The notes beneath the pieces were generated by a model. That model was not told the DNA's origin, ran no database searches, and saw only the letters and a program-made list of their open reading frames with translations. A stretch of DNA of 64,000 nucleotides from Symsagittifera roscoffensis (taxonomy: Eukaryota > Xenacoelomorpha > Acoela > Convolutidae): NCBI RefSeq assembly GCF_963678635.1, contig NC_087062.1, positions 11,764,670-11,828,669 on the forward strand, given 5' to 3'. This document shows positions 1 through 13,048 of this stretch, one piece after another (the first letter of the stretch is position 1; every line of letters begins with the position of its first letter). Both the position numbers and the translations under genes were made by a program.

Positions 1-25
1 GGGAGCTTTTAGAAGCTATTACGGG

Positions 26-449
26 TAGCGGGGAGGGTTCGCATGCTTGAGGGACCGAATGCTTGAAAACTTTCAACCAATCAAAATCTCTAAGCATTTC
101 TTTTGGCTAAATGCGTTTCTCACAAAATCTAAGTCAATATTAACAGAAAATGTATTAAATCAGTGGAAAATAATCAAAAATTTTACAAATTGCGGGGTAC
201 AACCGCATCACTATTCAGATAATGATCAAAGTTAATGAGTTCAAAATCATAAGAATTTTTCAGTCTTGAAAATTCATCTGCTTATTATTTAATCGGTCAA
301 TATTAAAACTAATGGCCTGGATTTTTTTCTTACTTTGAGATTTTCGCGGTTTACTTTGAGATTTTGAATACTCTATTCTGATTGACTGAAAGTAAGTTAA
401 AAATAATTTCAAGCATTCGGTCCCTCAAGCATGAGGGACGCCACCGCTA
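26..449. mobile_element. 424-bp inverted-repeat (MITE-like) element
   Basis: Positions 26-68 and 407-449 are inverted repeats of each other over about 43 bp. Both contain GCTTGAGGGACCGAATGCTT or its reverse complement, and both end in TAGCGG/CCGCTA. The 340 bp between them is AT-rich with no coding potential. This is the layout of a non-autonomous DNA transposon. No convincing target-site duplication is visible, so the superfamily is not assigned and the exact ends may be off by a few bases. Confidence 0.6.
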
Positions 450-575
450 TTAGCTTTTATTAGATCATGAAGCTTGTGAAGCTTGAACGAACCATTAGAT
501 CAACAATGATGAACAAGTTATTAGATAATCAAGCATGAACGAGCTATTAGCTATTATATCATCAAGAATGAACAA
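445..575. repeat. Degenerate short tandem repeat
   Basis: Variants of ATTAGATCA, GAAC and AGCTATTA recur four or five times in 130 bp. This looks like a decayed minisatellite next to the inverted-repeat element. From here to about 1235 I see only AT-rich sequence with no gene. Confidence 0.4.
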
Positions 576-1234
576 TCAATTCACCCCAAAACAAACTCGA
601 ACAAGAATAGCCAGTTGCTGTGCAATTAGGACAGGAGGTTCTGACCACAATTAAACAAAAGGAAAACTTATTTTTGTAGTCCTTCGTAAAATTTTTTTTG
701 CTTTTTTTCCAGTTTTTTTGTCATTTTTAGCTTGTAATGGGAGGAGGACTTAAAAATGCAAAAAGCAAAATGAACAAGCAAAATGAACAAACTAAAATTA
801 AGTTTAAAACAAAAAAAAACTTGTAAAATCGTTTTTTATAGGACCCACGGTTTTATTGTTAAGAGCACGACCCGGATTGTCAAATTGTCTTCTTCTTTCT
901 ATGAAAGTATAAACTAAAACACACTCAATTTAAAAAATTGTTCCCAAATCGTGGTCTTCGGATTAATTACCTACAAAAACATATCCACTAGAAACACAAA
1001 TTTTTGAAAAGAGAAAAAATGTATCGGTTCTGAGTGATTTTTTTTCGTTTTCCGACTATATTGGATCCTTTGATCTGGATTAAATCTTAATGCCTTTATA
1101 CACATCGGTCGGGTAGGCCCGATGAACGCGGCTCATAAAATGAATTTCAGTTCACATTTATCTAACATTTTGTATTGAAAGTGACATTCTGCATTAATCA
1201 GATTATGTTATTATTAGATGCCATCTGTTTGAAC

Positions 1235-2514
1235 AGGCCGTTTTTTGACGGAGGCGCTTATATATAGATGGTTTTTTTCCTTCGCCAACGTCTCTTTTAG
1301 AAAAAAATTAATCGTTAATTTGGCAAATATATATATATATATATAGAGAAATAAGACATTCCTTCAACGGGCCGTTTTTTGAAGTTCACTTCAAAACCAG
1401 AAGTGAGAATCTTTCAGAAAATTGACTCTTTTTCAAACAACAGTTTTTTGCCTTCAACTTTCAGATTTCTTGCCTCCAAACATCTAAAACACTGCTCCCA
1501 CAATTCCATATGAGAAAGCCGGAAAAACACTTGTCATACGGCTGGCTCGCATATATGAGAATTATATAAATAGATTTTTTATTTTGAGATTTAAACAGGT
1601 CTCTAAGATCTAAAGTTACGCAAAAACAGGCAGAATGAGTCTCGAAAGAAAACTAAATCTAGGATAAAGCGACTTGTTAATTTTATAGATATTTCAGAAA
1701 TGGTCAATAATCCCCCCAGACTATTTCAAGATTCACTATGGAAAAATTTAAATATTAAAATCTCAAAGCTGCAGGAATTTTTTCAACATAAAACTGGCCT
1801 TACTCGATTGGTTCAAAAAGCCAGAGGGTACCTTAAGAACAAATATAAGCTAGGCTAGGTCAATCTAAATTGGTTTTTTTTTTAATGTTAAAAGGATGAG
1901 TGTGGGTCGGGTTCCCCAAGCGAGGGATGTAGAAAGTGGTGCTTTTAGTTCAAAATTCTTTTCAGCCTTCCCTCAACCTATCTTAATTGCCACATGCTTA
2001 ATATGTTCTTGGGCCAACAAGCCGAAGGTCCAATAGCCGAAAATAAGATAGCCATTCCACAAAGTTGAAAATTTTTTAATGTAAAATTATTTTATATGAA
2101 AAGGGTTGTTATGAACATAAAAGATTGTCACTGTTGTTATGCAATTGTTATGTTAGCTTAAGTTATTCTGATCCATTTTCGGCTTCAGGATGCGGCTGTT
2201 TGTTGAATATTTTTGGAAGTTACTTGCTGATTTAATAAACTTCTGAGAAAATTGATTTAGTGGAGTGAACTCTCTTCTTGTTGTTATCCTTGATTAGTAA
2301 AAATAGCTGCAAGCTGGGGTCACCTGCTTGTTGGAACTAACCCTATTTGTGATTCAACAAAATTTTTGGCAAATTTTGGAAGTTTTCCATATCAACTTAA
2401 TATAATATACCATTTTAGAATATACCTTCCATATACCTCTAAATATATATTTACCAAAGTTACGATTAATTTACTTCACAGAGACGTTGGCGAAAGAAAA
2501 AAAACATTTATATC
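1235..2514. mobile_element. Possible DNA-transposon remnant bounded by inverted repeats
   Basis: The stretch at 1267-1295 (containing CTTCGCCAACGTCTCT) recurs as its reverse complement at 2480-2514. A second short motif, GGCCGTTTTTTGA, occurs at about 1236 and again near 1370. The interval holds an (AT)n run at 1326-1345 and no long ORF. It could be a degraded transposon with sub-terminal inverted repeats, or a chance pairing of two copies of a dispersed repeat. Confidence 0.3.
1326..1345. repeat. (AT)n microsatellite
   Basis: Uninterrupted alternating A and T for about 20 bases. Confidence 0.8.
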
Positions 2515-2541
2515 AAATCTTTATCCATTATAAATTGAATT

Positions 2542-2875
2542 ATGGACGCAAACGGAAGTTATGAGAGCTTGTGATCTTGTGTTTTTCTTATTGTTGTCAA
2601 TTCCACTTACTCATTGTAGGGAAAAGGAAAACAACCCTTCTAATGCTTACTCGCTCTTTCCTCCTGATTATCAACAGAGCCGAAGACCAAACGTGTTCAC
2701 TGGTTAGTACCAGTTACAGTATGTTTCATTTTTTTGTTCCGTACCGTCGATGGCCGGGAGTAATGTTGTAATGTGTCTCATATTTCAGCAACAGAAAAAA
2801 AATTCAGATTGTGAAGCAGAATTAAATCAGATATTAAAAGAAAACATTTTGCTTAAATAAAAGCAAAACTCTGAA
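2542..2875 (+). CDS. Candidate three-exon small gene (doubtful)
   Basis: Splice-like signals define possible exons ending at 2570, then 2620-2702, then from 2789. The middle exon lies between acceptor CATTGTAG and donor GTTAGT, the donor also used in PSMA7 intron 2. The last exon follows ATATTTCAG. Two reading frames survive splicing. From the ATG at 2542 the peptide is 45 residues and ends at 2814. From the ATG at 2561 it is 54 residues, starts with a basic plus hydrophobic stretch, ends in a short heptad-like segment with two cysteines, and stops at about 2861. I recognise neither peptide. The first intron would be only 49 nt, with a weak GTGATC donor. It may be a real small secreted peptide, the end of a decayed gene, or chance. 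Confidence 0.22.
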
Positions 2876-3154
2876 TGTTTTGAGTGACGTTTAACGTGTC
2901 TACAGTAGCTTTGGTGAAACACAAGATGTAATTACCAGAAATTAAAAATCTTTTTACTTTTAAAAATCACCCCACTATCAATGTCAAATAATAAAAACTG
3001 GAGTCTGTTAATTTATCAATATTTGGATCAACTAGTCAGCCTATTTCAATGATGAATGTATTATGAGTTAAGTTGACACCGAAGCTGAAGCGTTAATAAG
3101 AAAGACAATGGACACTTCCACGCCTGCTACAAAACCTAGTAAGAAATGCAGGTT
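2876..3154. other. AT-rich intergenic DNA, nothing recognised
   Basis: No ORF, repeat family or RNA gene was found before the start of the large duplication. Confidence 0.6.
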
Positions 3155-4839
3155 AAATAAACTCTTTAATTTTGAGTTCAAGGCTCAAATGTTTTTCAGA
3201 CTTTTCTAAAAATTTCCGCACAAAAACGATATGAGCACAAGTACTCCGTCACCGTCAGTAGGGGCGGGAATTCAATTTTTGTTCCAATTTTCTAAGAAAA
3301 CGGTATATTTATGCTCGCTGTGATTTTTCTATTCGGTCAATTTTCGCCGATCGAAATGATAATTTTTGACAAAGTTTTTTATACCCCATTGAAGATATCG
3401 ACTTTTGGAGCTCAAATGTAAAAAAAGATATTCTGGGGGTTTAAAAATTGCCAAATTGGCAATGTTCTGGACTAAATTATGCGCACTTTGATTCATATTG
3501 CTGAGACCGTAACGCGAATTATTTATGCGTGGCGAATTATTCCGCACAACAAAATTGTTCTAAATTGAATTGAGGCTAGCTAATCAGATCGGTCATATTA
3601 ATTTCGTACTACTCAAAGTTTCACACTGATATTTTCCAAAATTTAAAGGTTTTCAATATTTATTTTTCCCAAAAACTATTCGATACGAATTGAGGGACAG
3701 TCGGAACATTCAAGGCTTTGCCCTGATATACGAGCAGTCTTGTTGGAGATTACTTTTTGTTATAGTGCTTGGAATTTCAGCAATTATTGAGCTGCATTTC
3801 AAGTTTTCTGCAATTCCGTAAATAGCGCATAAATTTAGCTCAAATATTGATCAAAAATTAATGAATGCAAGCTTTTTTTAATTGTAAGTACGAGGTGAGT
3901 TTTTGTTATTGTGAAGCAAAAAACGGGAAACAAAATTTGAATAAAGTGAAACAAAAAAGACTTCTCGTATCAGAAGTCTTTTTTCCAAAAAAATTTCTTG
4001 CTTGGAAAGCGTTCCGTTTTTATTAAAATGTTAAAATTTGGCATAAACAAAAACTAAGAGTTGATTGTATGAAAATTTGACATGAAAATTCAAAACATGA
4101 ATTTTTAATATTTTGTAACCAACACCAAGCCATCAAAGCCATCAAAACAAACGTGAAATATTGTATCCAAAGCACAATCCCCCTTCCTCAAACCAATTAA
4201 ACTCGAAAATAAAAGTTTTTACCTAACACAATTTTTTGAGTTGGTTGGCAAAAGATTGTACCAATTTTTTTTCAATTAAAGTAAGCGAATGGAACAAATA
4301 ATTTTGAAATATTTCAAGTTTTTCGATTACTGAAAGTTGTTTGCAGAAAATGGTTACTGAAAATTGTTTCTACTCAGTTTTTGTTCTTTTCGAACTATGA
4401 CATCATCGACTTTTCATATCGACTTTTGAATCGAAAAACAATTAACAATAGTTTTGAATCAGAAACAATTGAAAAACAATAGTTCAAGTTTTCTGCAATT
4501 CCGTAAATGGCGCATAAATTTAGCTCAAATATTGATCCAAATTGAACGAATGCAAGCTTTTTATAATTGTAAGTACGAGGAGAGTTTTTGTTATTGTGAG
4601 GCAAAAAAAACGGGACACAAAATTTGAATAAAGTGAAACGAAAAAGACTTCTCGTATCAGGGTGAAGCCCTGAGTGTTCCCACTGCGTTTTAATTTCTAT
4701 GAACTAAATTAAAATAAATTAGTTGATAAATATTTTCAAAAGATACAAAGGAAAAAACAGAAAACATTGGAAAACTTTTTTAATGTTTTTTTTTGAAAAT
4801 CATCCCTAAAGTAGGAAGGGAAATTTTGCATAAAACCAG

Positions 4840-5040
4840 GGACTGATCTAGGATTTTCTCGAAAATTTTGTCAAGTTTTTTTTGAGGTCGGCCAAATTGA
4901 TTTTCTGAGCTCTCCCAAATCACTATAAAGAACCCATTTTGACCAAATTTGTGAAAAAACAGGTCACAAAAGTCGCTTTTAGGCACTTTTGGGAAATTTT
5001 TGGCCAAAAGTTGGGTTTTTTGGCACGAGCTTGCCCCTCA
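4840..5040. mobile_element. Degenerate hAT-type MITE, internal part
   Basis: The stretch with GATCTAGGATTTTCTCG, a GGTCGGCCAAATTGATTTT-like block and CCCAAATCACTATAAA matches the internal sequence of the MITEs at 19588, 21609 and 22815. The terminal CAGGGGCGG is lost. A second copy lies at 10290-10500 inside the duplicated unit. Confidence 0.5.
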
Positions 5041-8000
5041 AAATAAGTAATCAGTATCAAGAATGGAGTGAGTTATTAAAAACTTTTGAGCCTTATTATG
5101 AACTGTTAATACAGAGATAAAAATTCTATACTTCTTCAATTTTAATCAAACTGCATTTACAGTGAGATTCAAACTTTAAAAAAGTATATTTCAAGGTTTC
5201 TTTTTTTTCAAAAATTTTTTTTTGCTTTGAAAGCGTTTCAAAATGTTAAAATTTGGCATAAACAAAAACTAAGAAGTGGTTGTATGAAAAATTGACTTAA
5301 AAATTGAAAAACATTTTATTCAAAAGATGAATTTTTAATATTTTGTAACCAACACCAAGCCATCAAAGCCATCAAAACAACCGTGAAATATTGTATCCAA
5401 AGTACAATCCCCCTTCCTCAAACCATTTAAAGAGGATAAGTTATTTGTTTGTCATAATTTTTTTTGAGTGCATAATGGATTAGCTTATTTTAAAAAGCTT
5501 ATTATAGAAAAACTTAAGAAAATTAAAGCTTATTAATTTATATTAGCTTATGAATAAGAAAATGACTGAAGAAAGTTTTGACTAAACATGTGAGTGATCA
5601 ACCGTGTTAAAAAAGCTGTTCCACTTCAAAAGCTTTCTTAAGCTGTAAATTTTTCGCGCTCGTTCGAAGTGAGCAGTTTATACGGAATTAACGATTATGC
5701 TTCCCGTAACCAGATTCAAGCGCTAGCAATCGATTTTTGTTTTTGGTTTTATAACCAGTCTTTCTGAAAATAAGGGAAATTTATAATGATCTTTTAATAA
5801 ACAATTATGTTGTCTCCTTTCCATAAGCATCATAAACAAATTTAGATGAATTGAATTCAATATAATCAATATTTTTTTCATTTTTTTTTTTCGTTACAAT
5901 TGTAATCAATTGTAACTGATTTTTTCGGACCATTTATGTTTTTTTTGTATTAAAATTTGTTCTACTTCAACCGATTATAAGCATTTTTTCTGGCTACACT
6001 CTCTTTTAAATGCACAAATTTTCTTCGACTTTGCATCTATGTTGCTTATAAATCATGCTTTTGATAAAAGTTGACTTTCGCAAAAAAATTGTAAAACAGT
6101 TTAACAGTTTTCAAATCAAGTCAAACCTGTAAAGTTTTTCTTCGTTTTCTTCTAAAAAAAATTTTTGCGCCAAGCTAGCTGATTTTTTATTTTTGTGCTG
6201 TATTTTAATTGTTGCGGATATTAAGTTCAACTCTGTATGAAAATTAAAAATTTGGCTAGAGAATCAATTCTAGGTGAGTTCACGTAGCGAATAGAGTTTT
6301 TTAGTTGTGACAGTAAATTTTTTTTTAAATCTTTTTGTTTTCGAAACGAGATCAAAATCGATATGAACAAAAGCTGAGTAGAAACAAGTTTTTGCAAACA
6401 AATTTCAGTCATCAAAAAAGCTTGTAATTTTTTAAATTTTTGTTCCCATTAGATTTATTTAAAAAAATGATACAAATCAATTTCGACCGACTCGAAAATA
6501 AATATTTTTACGAAACACAATTTTTTGAATTGGCTAGCAATAGTTTGTACCATGAGAAAAAAATGTCCTACGGCGAGTCAATTCAGGCTGTCACTCAAAA
6601 ACTGTAAAATTTTAGCAAAACATTGCGAGCCCTAGTTAAACTAAATAAATTGTTTCAGTTTTCATGTTTGAACCACTTGCTCGAAAATAGTAGTGTTTAA
6701 CAAGGGAACTCAAACTTAAATTGGTTGCTCTTCACTCAAGACTTTAAAAAATTGCATTTTTTCAAATTTATAAATATATCGGAATGAAAAGATTTCACCG
6801 TTTGGTTGTAACTATCAATTGCGAATTTTCTTGACCAGCGTTTTTACCTGATTCAGTTTGAGTCAGAATTGTGTTTGGTCAAGTTATAATGTTATATTAC
6901 TTATAATATTGGAACAGTACATTAAAATTGACTGAAAATTAAACAATGTCTCTAATAAATTTTTGAGAAAAAATTGCTATCGAATGTACCTAATATACTA
7001 TTCCTATCGAACTTGCTTAGAGCTCTTCCTCACACCGCGACCAAAAAATGAAATAATTTGAAAAATCGTCTGTTTTTTTGTTTTTTCAGTATGATCGAAA
7101 GTTTCTGTGCTACTTGATGCAACCGGTTATCCCTGTTTTTCAGTTTGTTCTTCGAAATTTTGTTCTTATTTTTAAAATTTTAATTCTAGAGTTTCACTTG
7201 ATTTTATGCCATACCTTTCATGAAAAATACAAAAAACAAATCATTGCTACTTATTTTGGCTATGTATTTTTTGAACGTTTTCACTAAGTTTTGAGAATCT
7301 TTTTGCTTTTTCCTTGCATTTGTGGCTAGGGCTAGTAACTTTGTCTCCGAATTTGTTTTAGTTTTTTTTTTCATTTTTTAAATGCAATAACATAAGCCGA
7401 AGCAATCATTAGTATTATTTCAAGTGACATATCATATTAAAACCGAAATGTGATTCAAATTTCCCAACGTTTTGAATTAACCGGGTCAATATTCTTGTTT
7501 TTTTAATAGAAAAAGTTTAATCCAGTTGAATTTTGGAATACTTTTTTCTTTTTTTTCTAGGAGATTAAGTTCCCAATGCTCCATTATAGATTCATTGGCT
7601 AAAAATTAATTTTAAAGCTTGCAACATTTTGGGAAAATTTTGATTTTTGTTCGGAAATTATTTGTTTAACTTTATCCATTTTGACTATAAGAGTAGTAGA
7701 TAATGCCTACCTTATAACACATCTCAACTCATCACTTACAAAAAAGAAAACAAGTTTTTGAACAGTTATTTATGAAAGCGGCCTGAAATCTGTGATGCGT
7801 GAACTGCAATGGGTCTCCTCTTTTTGGGCAAGGTTTTGTTTGAAATTTATCAGAACTGTCAGATTAATTTTTGTTTTGTTTTTCAACTGGTGCAAAGATT
7901 CACTTCACCACTGTATCAAAATTTTTACGTTGGTTAGAGAATTAATTCTGGGGAAGTTCACGTAGGGAAAGAAATAATTCGGTTGTCAATGAAGCCGTTC

Positions 8001-8149
8001 GATTGTCAAAAATTTATTCTAGGGAAGTTCGCGTAGTAAAAGAAATTGTTCGGTTGTCAATTCAATCAATAACGCTTGAATTATTTCAATTTTTTTTGTT
8101 CCATTTGCTTACTTCATTAAAAAAAATGGTACAATTTATTATTATCAAG

Positions 8150-8306
8150 CTCGAAAAAGCATACTTTTACAAAACACGGTAGTTTGAATTGGTTAGCAAT
8201 AATTTGTACCAAATTTTTAGTTTAGCTTACTTTCACTAAAAATTTGGTACAAATTATTGCTAACCAACTCAAACTATCGTGTTTTGTAAAATTTTGCTTT
8301 TTCGAG
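8150..8306. repeat. 72-bp inverted repeat (hairpin)
   Basis: The arms 8150-8221 and 8235-8306 are near-perfect reverse complements around a 13-nt spacer, and both contain the reverse-complementary forms of GGTTAGCAATAATTTGTACC. The same roughly 80-bp sequence occurs singly near 4200, 6490, 9650 and 11945, so this is two head-to-head copies of a dispersed repeat. Confidence 0.75.
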
Positions 8307-8601
8307 TTTAATTTGAAAAGTAGGTATAATTTATTGTTAACAAAGTAACGAAATGAAACAAAAACAATTGAAACATCTCAAGCTTTTTTGATATTTGAAA
8401 TTTGTCGGGGAAAAATAGTTTATACTCAGTTTTTCTTCACATCGACTTTTGATATCAATTTGATAACAAATTGACAAACGAATTTTCTGTAACAACCAAA
8501 AAATTGTCTTCTCTACGAGTGTACGAGTGTCCCTCTAGCCAGTGTATTAATTTTGATACTAAGACGAAGTGAATTTTTGCACCAGTTGAAAAACAACACA
8601 G

Positions 8602-11600
8602 AAATAAACTCTTTAATTTTGAGTTCAAGGCTCAAATGTTTTTTAGACTTTTCTAAAAGTTTCCGCACAAAAACGATATGAGCACAAGTACTCCGTCACC
8701 GTCAGTAGGGGCGGGAATTCAATTTTTGTTCCAATTTTCTAAGAAAACGGTATATTTATGCTCGCTGTGATTTTTTTATTCGGTCAATTTTCGCCGATCG
8801 AAATGATATTTTCGACAAAGTTTTTTATACCCCATTGAAGATATCGACTTTTGGAGCTCAAATGTAAAAAAAGATATTCTGGGGGTTTAAAAATTGCCAA
8901 ATTGGCAATGTTCTGGACTAAATTATGCGCACTTTGATTCATATTGCTGAGACCGTAACGCGAATTATTTATGCGTGGCGAATTATTCCGCACAACAAAA
9001 TTGTTCTAAATTGAATTGAGGCTAGCTAATCAGATCGGTCATATTAATTTCGTACTACTCAAAGTTTCACACTGATATTTTCCAAAATTTAAAGGTTTTC
9101 AATATTTATTTTTCCCAAAAACTATTCGATACGAATTGAGGGACAGTCGGAACATTCAAGGCTTTGCCCTGATATACGAGCAGTCTTGTTGGAGATTACT
9201 TTTTGTTATAGTGCTTTGGAATTTCAGCAATTATTGAGCTGCATTTCAATTTTTCTGCAATTCCGTAAATAGCGCATAAATTTAGCTCAAATATTGATCA
9301 AAAATTAATGAATGCAAGCTTTTTTTAATTGTAAGTACGAGGTGAGTTTTTGTTATTGTGAAGCAAAAAACGGGAAACAAAATTTGAATAAAGTGAAACA
9401 AAAAAGACTTCTCGTATCAGAAGTCTTTTTTCCAAAAAAATTTCTTGCTTGGAAAGCGTTCCGTTTTTATTAAAATGTTAAAATTTGGCATAAACAAAAA
9501 CTAAGAGTTGATTGTATGAAAATTTGACATGAAAATTCAAAACATGAATTTTTAATATTTTGTAACCAACACCAAGCCATCAAAGCCATCAAAACAAACG
9601 TGAAATTTTGTATCCAAAGCACAATCCCCCTTCCTCAAACCAATTAAACTCGAAAATAAATGTTTTTACCTAACACAATTTTTTGAGTTGGTTGGCAAAA
9701 ACTTGTACCAATTTTTTTTCAATTAAAGTAAGCGAATGGAACAAATAATTTTAAAATATTTCAAGTTTTTCGATAACTGAAAGTTGTTTGCAGAAAATGG
9801 TTACTGAAAATTGTTTCTACTCAGTTTTTGTTCTTTTCGAACTATGACATCATCGACTTTTCATATCGACTTTTGAATCGAAAAACAATTAACAATAGTT
9901 TTGAATCAGAAACAATTGAAAAACAATAGTTCAAGTTTTCTGCAATTCCGTAAATGGCGCATAAATTTAGCTCAAATATTTATCCAAATTGAACGAATGC
10001 AAGCTTTTTATAATTGTAAGTACGACGAGAGTTTTTGTTATTGTGAGGCAAAAAACGGGACAGTAAATTTGAATAAAGTGAAACGAAAAAGACTTCTCGT
10101 ATCAGGGCGAAGCCCTGAGTGTTCCCACTGCGTTTTAATTTCTATGAACTAAATTAAAATAAATTAGTTGATAAATATTTTCAAAAGATAAAAAGGAAAA
10201 AACAGAAAACATTGGAAAACTTTTTTAATGTTTTTTTTTGAAAATCATCCCGCCGCACGCTATTTAAAGTAGGAAGAGAAATTTTGCATAAAACCAGGGA
10301 CTGATCTAGGATTTTCTCGAAAATTTTGTCAAGTTTTTTTTGAGGTCGGCCAAATTGATTTTCTGAGCTCTCCCAAATCACTATAAAGAACCCATTTTGA
10401 CCAAATTTGTGAAAAAACAGGTCACAAAAGTCGCTTTTAGGCACTTTTGGGAAATTTTTGGCCAAAAGTTGGGTTTTTTGGCACGAGCTTGCCCCTCAAA
10501 ATAAGTAATCAGTATCAAGAATGGAGTGAGTTATTAAAAACTTTTGAGCCTTATTATGAACTGTTAATACAGAGATAAAAATTCTATACTTTTTCAATTT
10601 TAATCAAACTGCATTTACAGTGAGATTCAAACTTTAAAAAAGTATATTTCAAGGTTTCTTTTTTTTCAAAAATTTTTTTTTGCTTTGAAAGCGTTTCAAA
10701 ATGTTAAAATTTGGCATAAACAAAAACTAAGAAGTGGTTGTATGAAAAATTGACTTAAAAATTGAAAAACATTTTATTCAAAAGATGAATTTTTAATATT
10801 TTGTAACCAACACCAAGCCATCAAAGCCATCAAATCAACCGTGAAATATTGTATCCAAAGTACAATCCCCCTTCCTCAAACCATTTAAAGAGGATAAGTT
10901 ATGTGTTTGTCATAATTTTTTTTGAGTGCATAATGGATTAGCTTATTTTAAAAAGCTTATTATAGAAAAACTTATGAAAATTAAAGCTTATTAATTTATA
11001 TTAGCTTATGAATAAGAAAATGACTGAAGAAAGTTTTGACTAAACATGTGAGTGATCAACCGTGTTAAAAAAGCTGTTCCACTTCAAAAGCTTTCTTAAG
11101 CTGTAAGTTTTTCGCGCTCGTTCGAAGTGAGCAGTTTATACGGAATTAACGATTATGCTTCCCGTAACCAGATTCAAGCGCTAGCAATCGATTTTTGTTT
11201 TTGGTTTTATAACCAGTCTTTCTGAAAATAAGTGAAATTTATAATGATCTTTTAATAAACAATTATGTTGTCTCCTTTCCATAAGCATCATAAACAAATT
11301 TAGATGAATTGAATTCAATATAATCAATATTTCTTTCATTTTTTTTTCGTTACAATTGTAATCAATTGTAACTGATTTTTTCGGACCATTTATGTTTTTT
11401 TTGTATTGAAATTTGTTCTACTTCAACCGATTATAAGCATTTTTTCTGGCTACACTCTCTTTTAAATGCACGAATTTTCTTCGACTTTGCATCTATGTTG
11501 CTTATAAATCATGCTTTTGATAAAAGTTGACTTTTGCAAAAAAATTGTAAAACAGTTTTAACAGTTTTCAAATCAAGTCAAACCTGTAAAGTTTTTCTTC

Positions 11601-12848
11601 GTTTTCTTCTAAAAAAAATTTTTGCGCCAAGCTAGCTGATTTTTTATTTTTGTGCTGTATTTTAATTGTTGCGGATATTAAGTTCAACTCTGTATGAAAA
11701 TTAAAAATTTGGCTAGAGAATCAATTCTAGGTGAGTTCACGTAGCGAATAGAGTTTTTTAGTTGTGACAGTAAATTTTTTTTTAAATCTTTTTGTTTTCG
11801 AAACGAGATCAAAATCGATATGAACAAAAGCTGAGTAGAAACAAGTTTTTGCAAACAAATTTCAGTCATCAAAAAAGCTTGAAATTTTTTAAATTTTTGT
11901 TCCCATTAGATTTATTTAAAAAAATGATACAAATCAATTTCGACCGACTCGAAAATAAATATTTTTACGAAACACAATTTTTTGAATTGGCTAGCAATAG
12001 TTTGTACCATGAGAAAAAAATGTCCTACGGCGAGTCAATTCAGGCTGTCACTCAAAAACTGTAAAATTTTAGCAAAACATTGCGAGCCCTAGTTAAACTA
12101 AATAAATTGTTTCAGTTTTCATGTTTGAACCACTTGCTCGAAAATAGTAGTGTTTAACAAGGGAACTCAAACTTAAATTGGTTGCTCTTCACTCAAGACT
12201 TTAAAAAAATTCATTTTTTCAAATTTATAAATATATCGGAATGAAAAGATTTCACCGTTTGGTTGTAACTATCAATTGCGAATTTTCTTGACCAGCGTTT
12301 TTACCTGATTCAGTTTGAGTCAGAATTGTGTTTGGTCAAGTTATAATGTTATATTACTTATAATATTGGAACAGTACATTAAAATTGACTGAAAATTAAA
12401 CAATGTCTCTAATAAATTTTTGAGAAAAAATTGCTATCGAATGTACCTAATATACTATTCCTATCGAACTTGCTTAGAGCTCTTCCTCACACCGCGACCA
12501 AAAAATGAAATAATTTGAAAAATCGTCAGTTTTTTTGTTTTTTCAGTATGATCGAAAGTTTCTGTGCTACTTGATGCAACCGGTTATCCCTGTTTTTCAG
12601 TTTGTTCTTCGAAAGTTTGTTCTTATTTTTAAAATTTTAATTCTAGAGTTTCACTTGATTTTATGCCATACCTTTCATGAAAAATACAAAAAGCAAATCA
12701 TTGCTACTTATTTTGGCTATGTATTTTTTGAACGTTTTCACTAAATTTTGAGAATCTTTTTGCTTTTTCCTTGCATTTGTGGCTAGGGCTAGTAACTTTG
12801 TCTCCGAATTTGTTTTAGTTTTTTTTTCATTTTTTAAATGCAATAACA
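8602..12848. repeat. 5.4-kb direct repeat unit, copy 2 (truncated by gap)
   Basis: This is the second copy of the unit that starts at 3155. It is followed directly by the run of N. About 4.25 kb can be compared with copy 1. The last 1.2 kb of the unit (7393-8601 in copy 1) has no partner in the window. It carries the same internal repeats and MITE remnant as copy 1, and nothing in it looks coding. Confidence 0.85.
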
Positions 12849-13048
12849 NNNNNNNNNNNNNNNNNNNNNNNNNNNNNNNNNNNNNNNNNNNNNNNNNNNN
12901 NNNNNNNNNNNNNNNNNNNNNNNNNNNNNNNNNNNNNNNNNNNNNNNNNNNNNNNNNNNNNNNNNNNNNNNNNNNNNNNNNNNNNNNNNNNNNNNNNNNN
13001 NNNNNNNNNNNNNNNNNNNNNNNNNNNNNNNNNNNNNNNNNNNNNNNN
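12849..13048. other. Assembly gap (200 N)
   Basis: Exactly 200 undetermined bases, a conventional fixed-size gap. It falls inside the second copy of the tandem unit, which suggests the assembly failed in this repeat. The true size is unknown. Confidence 0.98.

Larger units (their letters stand above)
3155..8601. repeat. 5.4-kb direct repeat unit, copy 1
   Basis: The sequence from 3155 reappears from 8602 at an offset of 5447, growing to 5456 by the end of the comparable part. The copies differ by scattered substitutions and small indels, for example about 10 extra bases near 10250 in copy 2. Identity is about 99% by eye. The unit is AT-rich and non-coding. It also contains internal repeats: the block at 3811-3975 recurs at 4490-4660, and the block at 4029-4195 recurs at 5234-5425. 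An ORF of about 70 codons on the minus strand near 3329 is frame-shifted at its end in the second copy, which argues against it being a gene. Confidence 0.85.

Noticed and set aside
3329-3547. 72-codon minus-strand ORF repeated at 8784-8993
   Set aside because: It is repeated only because the DNA is duplicated. An indel changes its frame near one end in the second copy and it has no recognisable domain.
4780-5007. 75-codon ORF, also at 10181-10465
   Set aside because: It lies over the degenerate MITE interior, and the copies differ by frame-changing indels.
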